NCBI GenBank assembly: GCA_021798915.1
Contig: JAJZBM010000009.1
Location: 36,996 to 100,995, forward strand
Source: Pseudomonadota bacterium
GTDB lineage: Bacteria; Pseudomonadota; Alphaproteobacteria; Acetobacterales; Acetobacteraceae
Reading direction: 5' to 3'
Length of the DNA stretch: 64,000 nt
The notes beneath the pieces were generated by a model. The model did no database searches, had not been told where the DNA came from, and worked only from the letters and a program-made list of their open reading frames with translations. The position numbers were made by a program, and so were the translations under genes. The first letter of the stretch is position 1; every line of letters starts with the position of its first letter. This document shows positions 63,277 through 64,000 of the stretch, piece after piece.

Positions 63277-64000
63277 ATGGACAATTCAGTTCGTGATCCC
63301 GCACGTTACCCAGTGCTTTCGGATGCGCATTTGCGTCATGCACGCATAGTGCCCAGCCGTCTGGCCGCTCTCACGTTGTGGCCGCAAGACGCGGTGATCG
63401 CCGAAATTGGCGTGGCACTGGGTGAATTCTCAAACGCCATTCTGGCCGCATGCCGTCCTCGCCGGTTTCTGGCCATTGACCGGTTTGATCTTCATCAATT
63501 GCCTTCTCTTTGGGATATTCCGACCAGCGAGCATTTCGGTGGGCGGACACATGGTGAGTTCTATCGGAACCGGTTTGCCCGCGAGATTGCCGGCGGCCAA
63601 GTGGAGGTTATGGAAGGTGACAGTGCAACCGTGATTTCTTCGCTGCCTGACGGCAGCGTTGATGTCTTCTATGTCGATGCCGATCACACGTATGAAGGCG
63701 TTCGGCGTGACCTCGAAGCCATCTTGCCGAAGATTAAGCCGGATGGATGGATCGTGATGAATGATTACATCCCAGCCGAAATCGGGTTCAGCAACGGAAC
63801 ATATGGCGTTATCCAAGCCACCAACGAGTTCATGATCACCCATGGCTGGGAGATGGCCTATTTCGCTCTGGCTTGGATCATGTATTGCGATGTTTGCTTG
63901 CGCAAAGCGTCGTCCGCTCCCGATAAGGCATTGCCGAAAATCGATGCCAGAACGGCTCATCTCGCGACGGTTCTGGAAGGTTCTGGAGCGTTTAATCGCC
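63277..64000 (+). CDS. Class I SAM-dependent methyltransferase, cut by the window edge
   Basis: At least 241 codons, open to the end of the window. IAEIGVALGEFSNAILAACR is the SAM-binding first strand and loop, FLAIDRFDLHQLP the acidic second strand, VEVMEGDSATVISSLPDGSVDVFYVDADHTYEGVRRDL the Asp-rich block, and KPDGWIVMNDYI the later strand. This is the Methyltransf_24 pattern, often acting on sugars or small acceptors in surface-glycan clusters. The start is ATG at 63277 after an AT-rich stretch without a strong ribosome site. Base composition is lower in GC than the main part of the window, fitting acquired DNA. Confidence 0.8.
   Translation, partial: MDNSVRDPARYPVLSDAHLRHARIVPSRLAALTLWPQDAVIAEIGVALGEFSNAILAACRPRRFLAIDRFDLHQLPSLWDIPTSEHFGGRTHGEFYRNRFAREIAGGQVEVMEGDSATVISSLPDGSVDVFYVDADHTYEGVRRDLEAILPKIKPDGWIVMNDYIPAEIGFSNGTYGVIQATNEFMITHGWEMAYFALAWIMYCDVCLRKASSAPDKALPKIDARTAHLATVLEGSGAFNR

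Overview
The window is a GC-rich, gene-dense stretch of an alphaproteobacterial chromosome, most likely from the family Acetobacteraceae. The evidence is: an alphaproteobacterial pyruvate dehydrogenase operon whose E1-beta carries its own lipoyl domain; an SOS box of the alphaproteobacterial form GTTC-N7-GTTC in front of lexA; the start of a phosphoketolase gene at the left edge, common in acetic acid bacteria; and an sdhBADC set. The family assignment is an inference from gene content. No CRISPR array, prophage or intact insertion sequence was seen.

Layout. 1-7.2 kb (minus strand): start of phosphoketolase, a Cu(I) P-type ATPase with an operator-like palindrome in its promoter, aspartate-semialdehyde dehydrogenase, a periplasmic beta-propeller protein, an esterase and a Gly/Pro/Tyr-rich secreted protein. 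7.4-13.2 kb (plus): ftsB and the complete pyruvate dehydrogenase complex (E1-alpha, lipoyl-E1-beta, E2, E3). 13.3-18.9 kb: an MFS transporter, a tyrosine-phosphatase-like protein and succinate dehydrogenase. 18.9-22.8 kb (minus): an operon of sugar-acid dehydratase, SDR dehydrogenase and thiolase. 22.9-31.1 kb: a DUF815 ATPase, yajC without secDF, sodB, an MFS transporter with an SMP-30 lactonase, acyl-CoA dehydrogenase, DUF1499 and an SbmA/YddA-type ABC protein. 31.2-34.3 kb (minus): MFS, PEP-mutase/ICL-family lyase and SDR. 34.4-38.1 kb: hslVU and mutL. 38.1-43.4 kb: a complete pstSCAB-phoU-phoB operon behind Pho-box-like repeats, without phoR.

43.4-52.3 kb: an outer-membrane barrel protein with a possible leader ORF, an orphan LivK-type binding protein, a fused 5-oxoprolinase, a divergent MarR-like regulator and an MFS transporter that appears to start at ATT. 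52.5-55.5 kb (minus): ftsE-ftsX-ydcF-plsC, joined by short overlaps. 55.6-62.4 kb: zinc-ribbon protein, lexA, a small membrane protein, a NUDIX protein, an Atm1-type exporter, a small His-rich protein, prolyl aminopeptidase and a beta-hydroxyacid dehydrogenase. At 62.48 kb a tRNA-Ala(GGC) marks an abrupt change: beyond it the sequence is visibly richer in AT and holds a frameshifted sulfotransferase remnant and a methyltransferase cut by the window edge. This looks like the border of an accessory island.

The most unusual structural feature is a dispersed composite element found four times, always at gene 3' ends. It combines an AT-rich hairpin (GGTTCTTTTTT / AAAAAAGAACC) with a GC hairpin (GGCAGTGCC / GGCACTGCC), and conserved spacers arranged with mirror symmetry around the GC hairpin. 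It probably works as a terminator and may be a non-autonomous repeat family.
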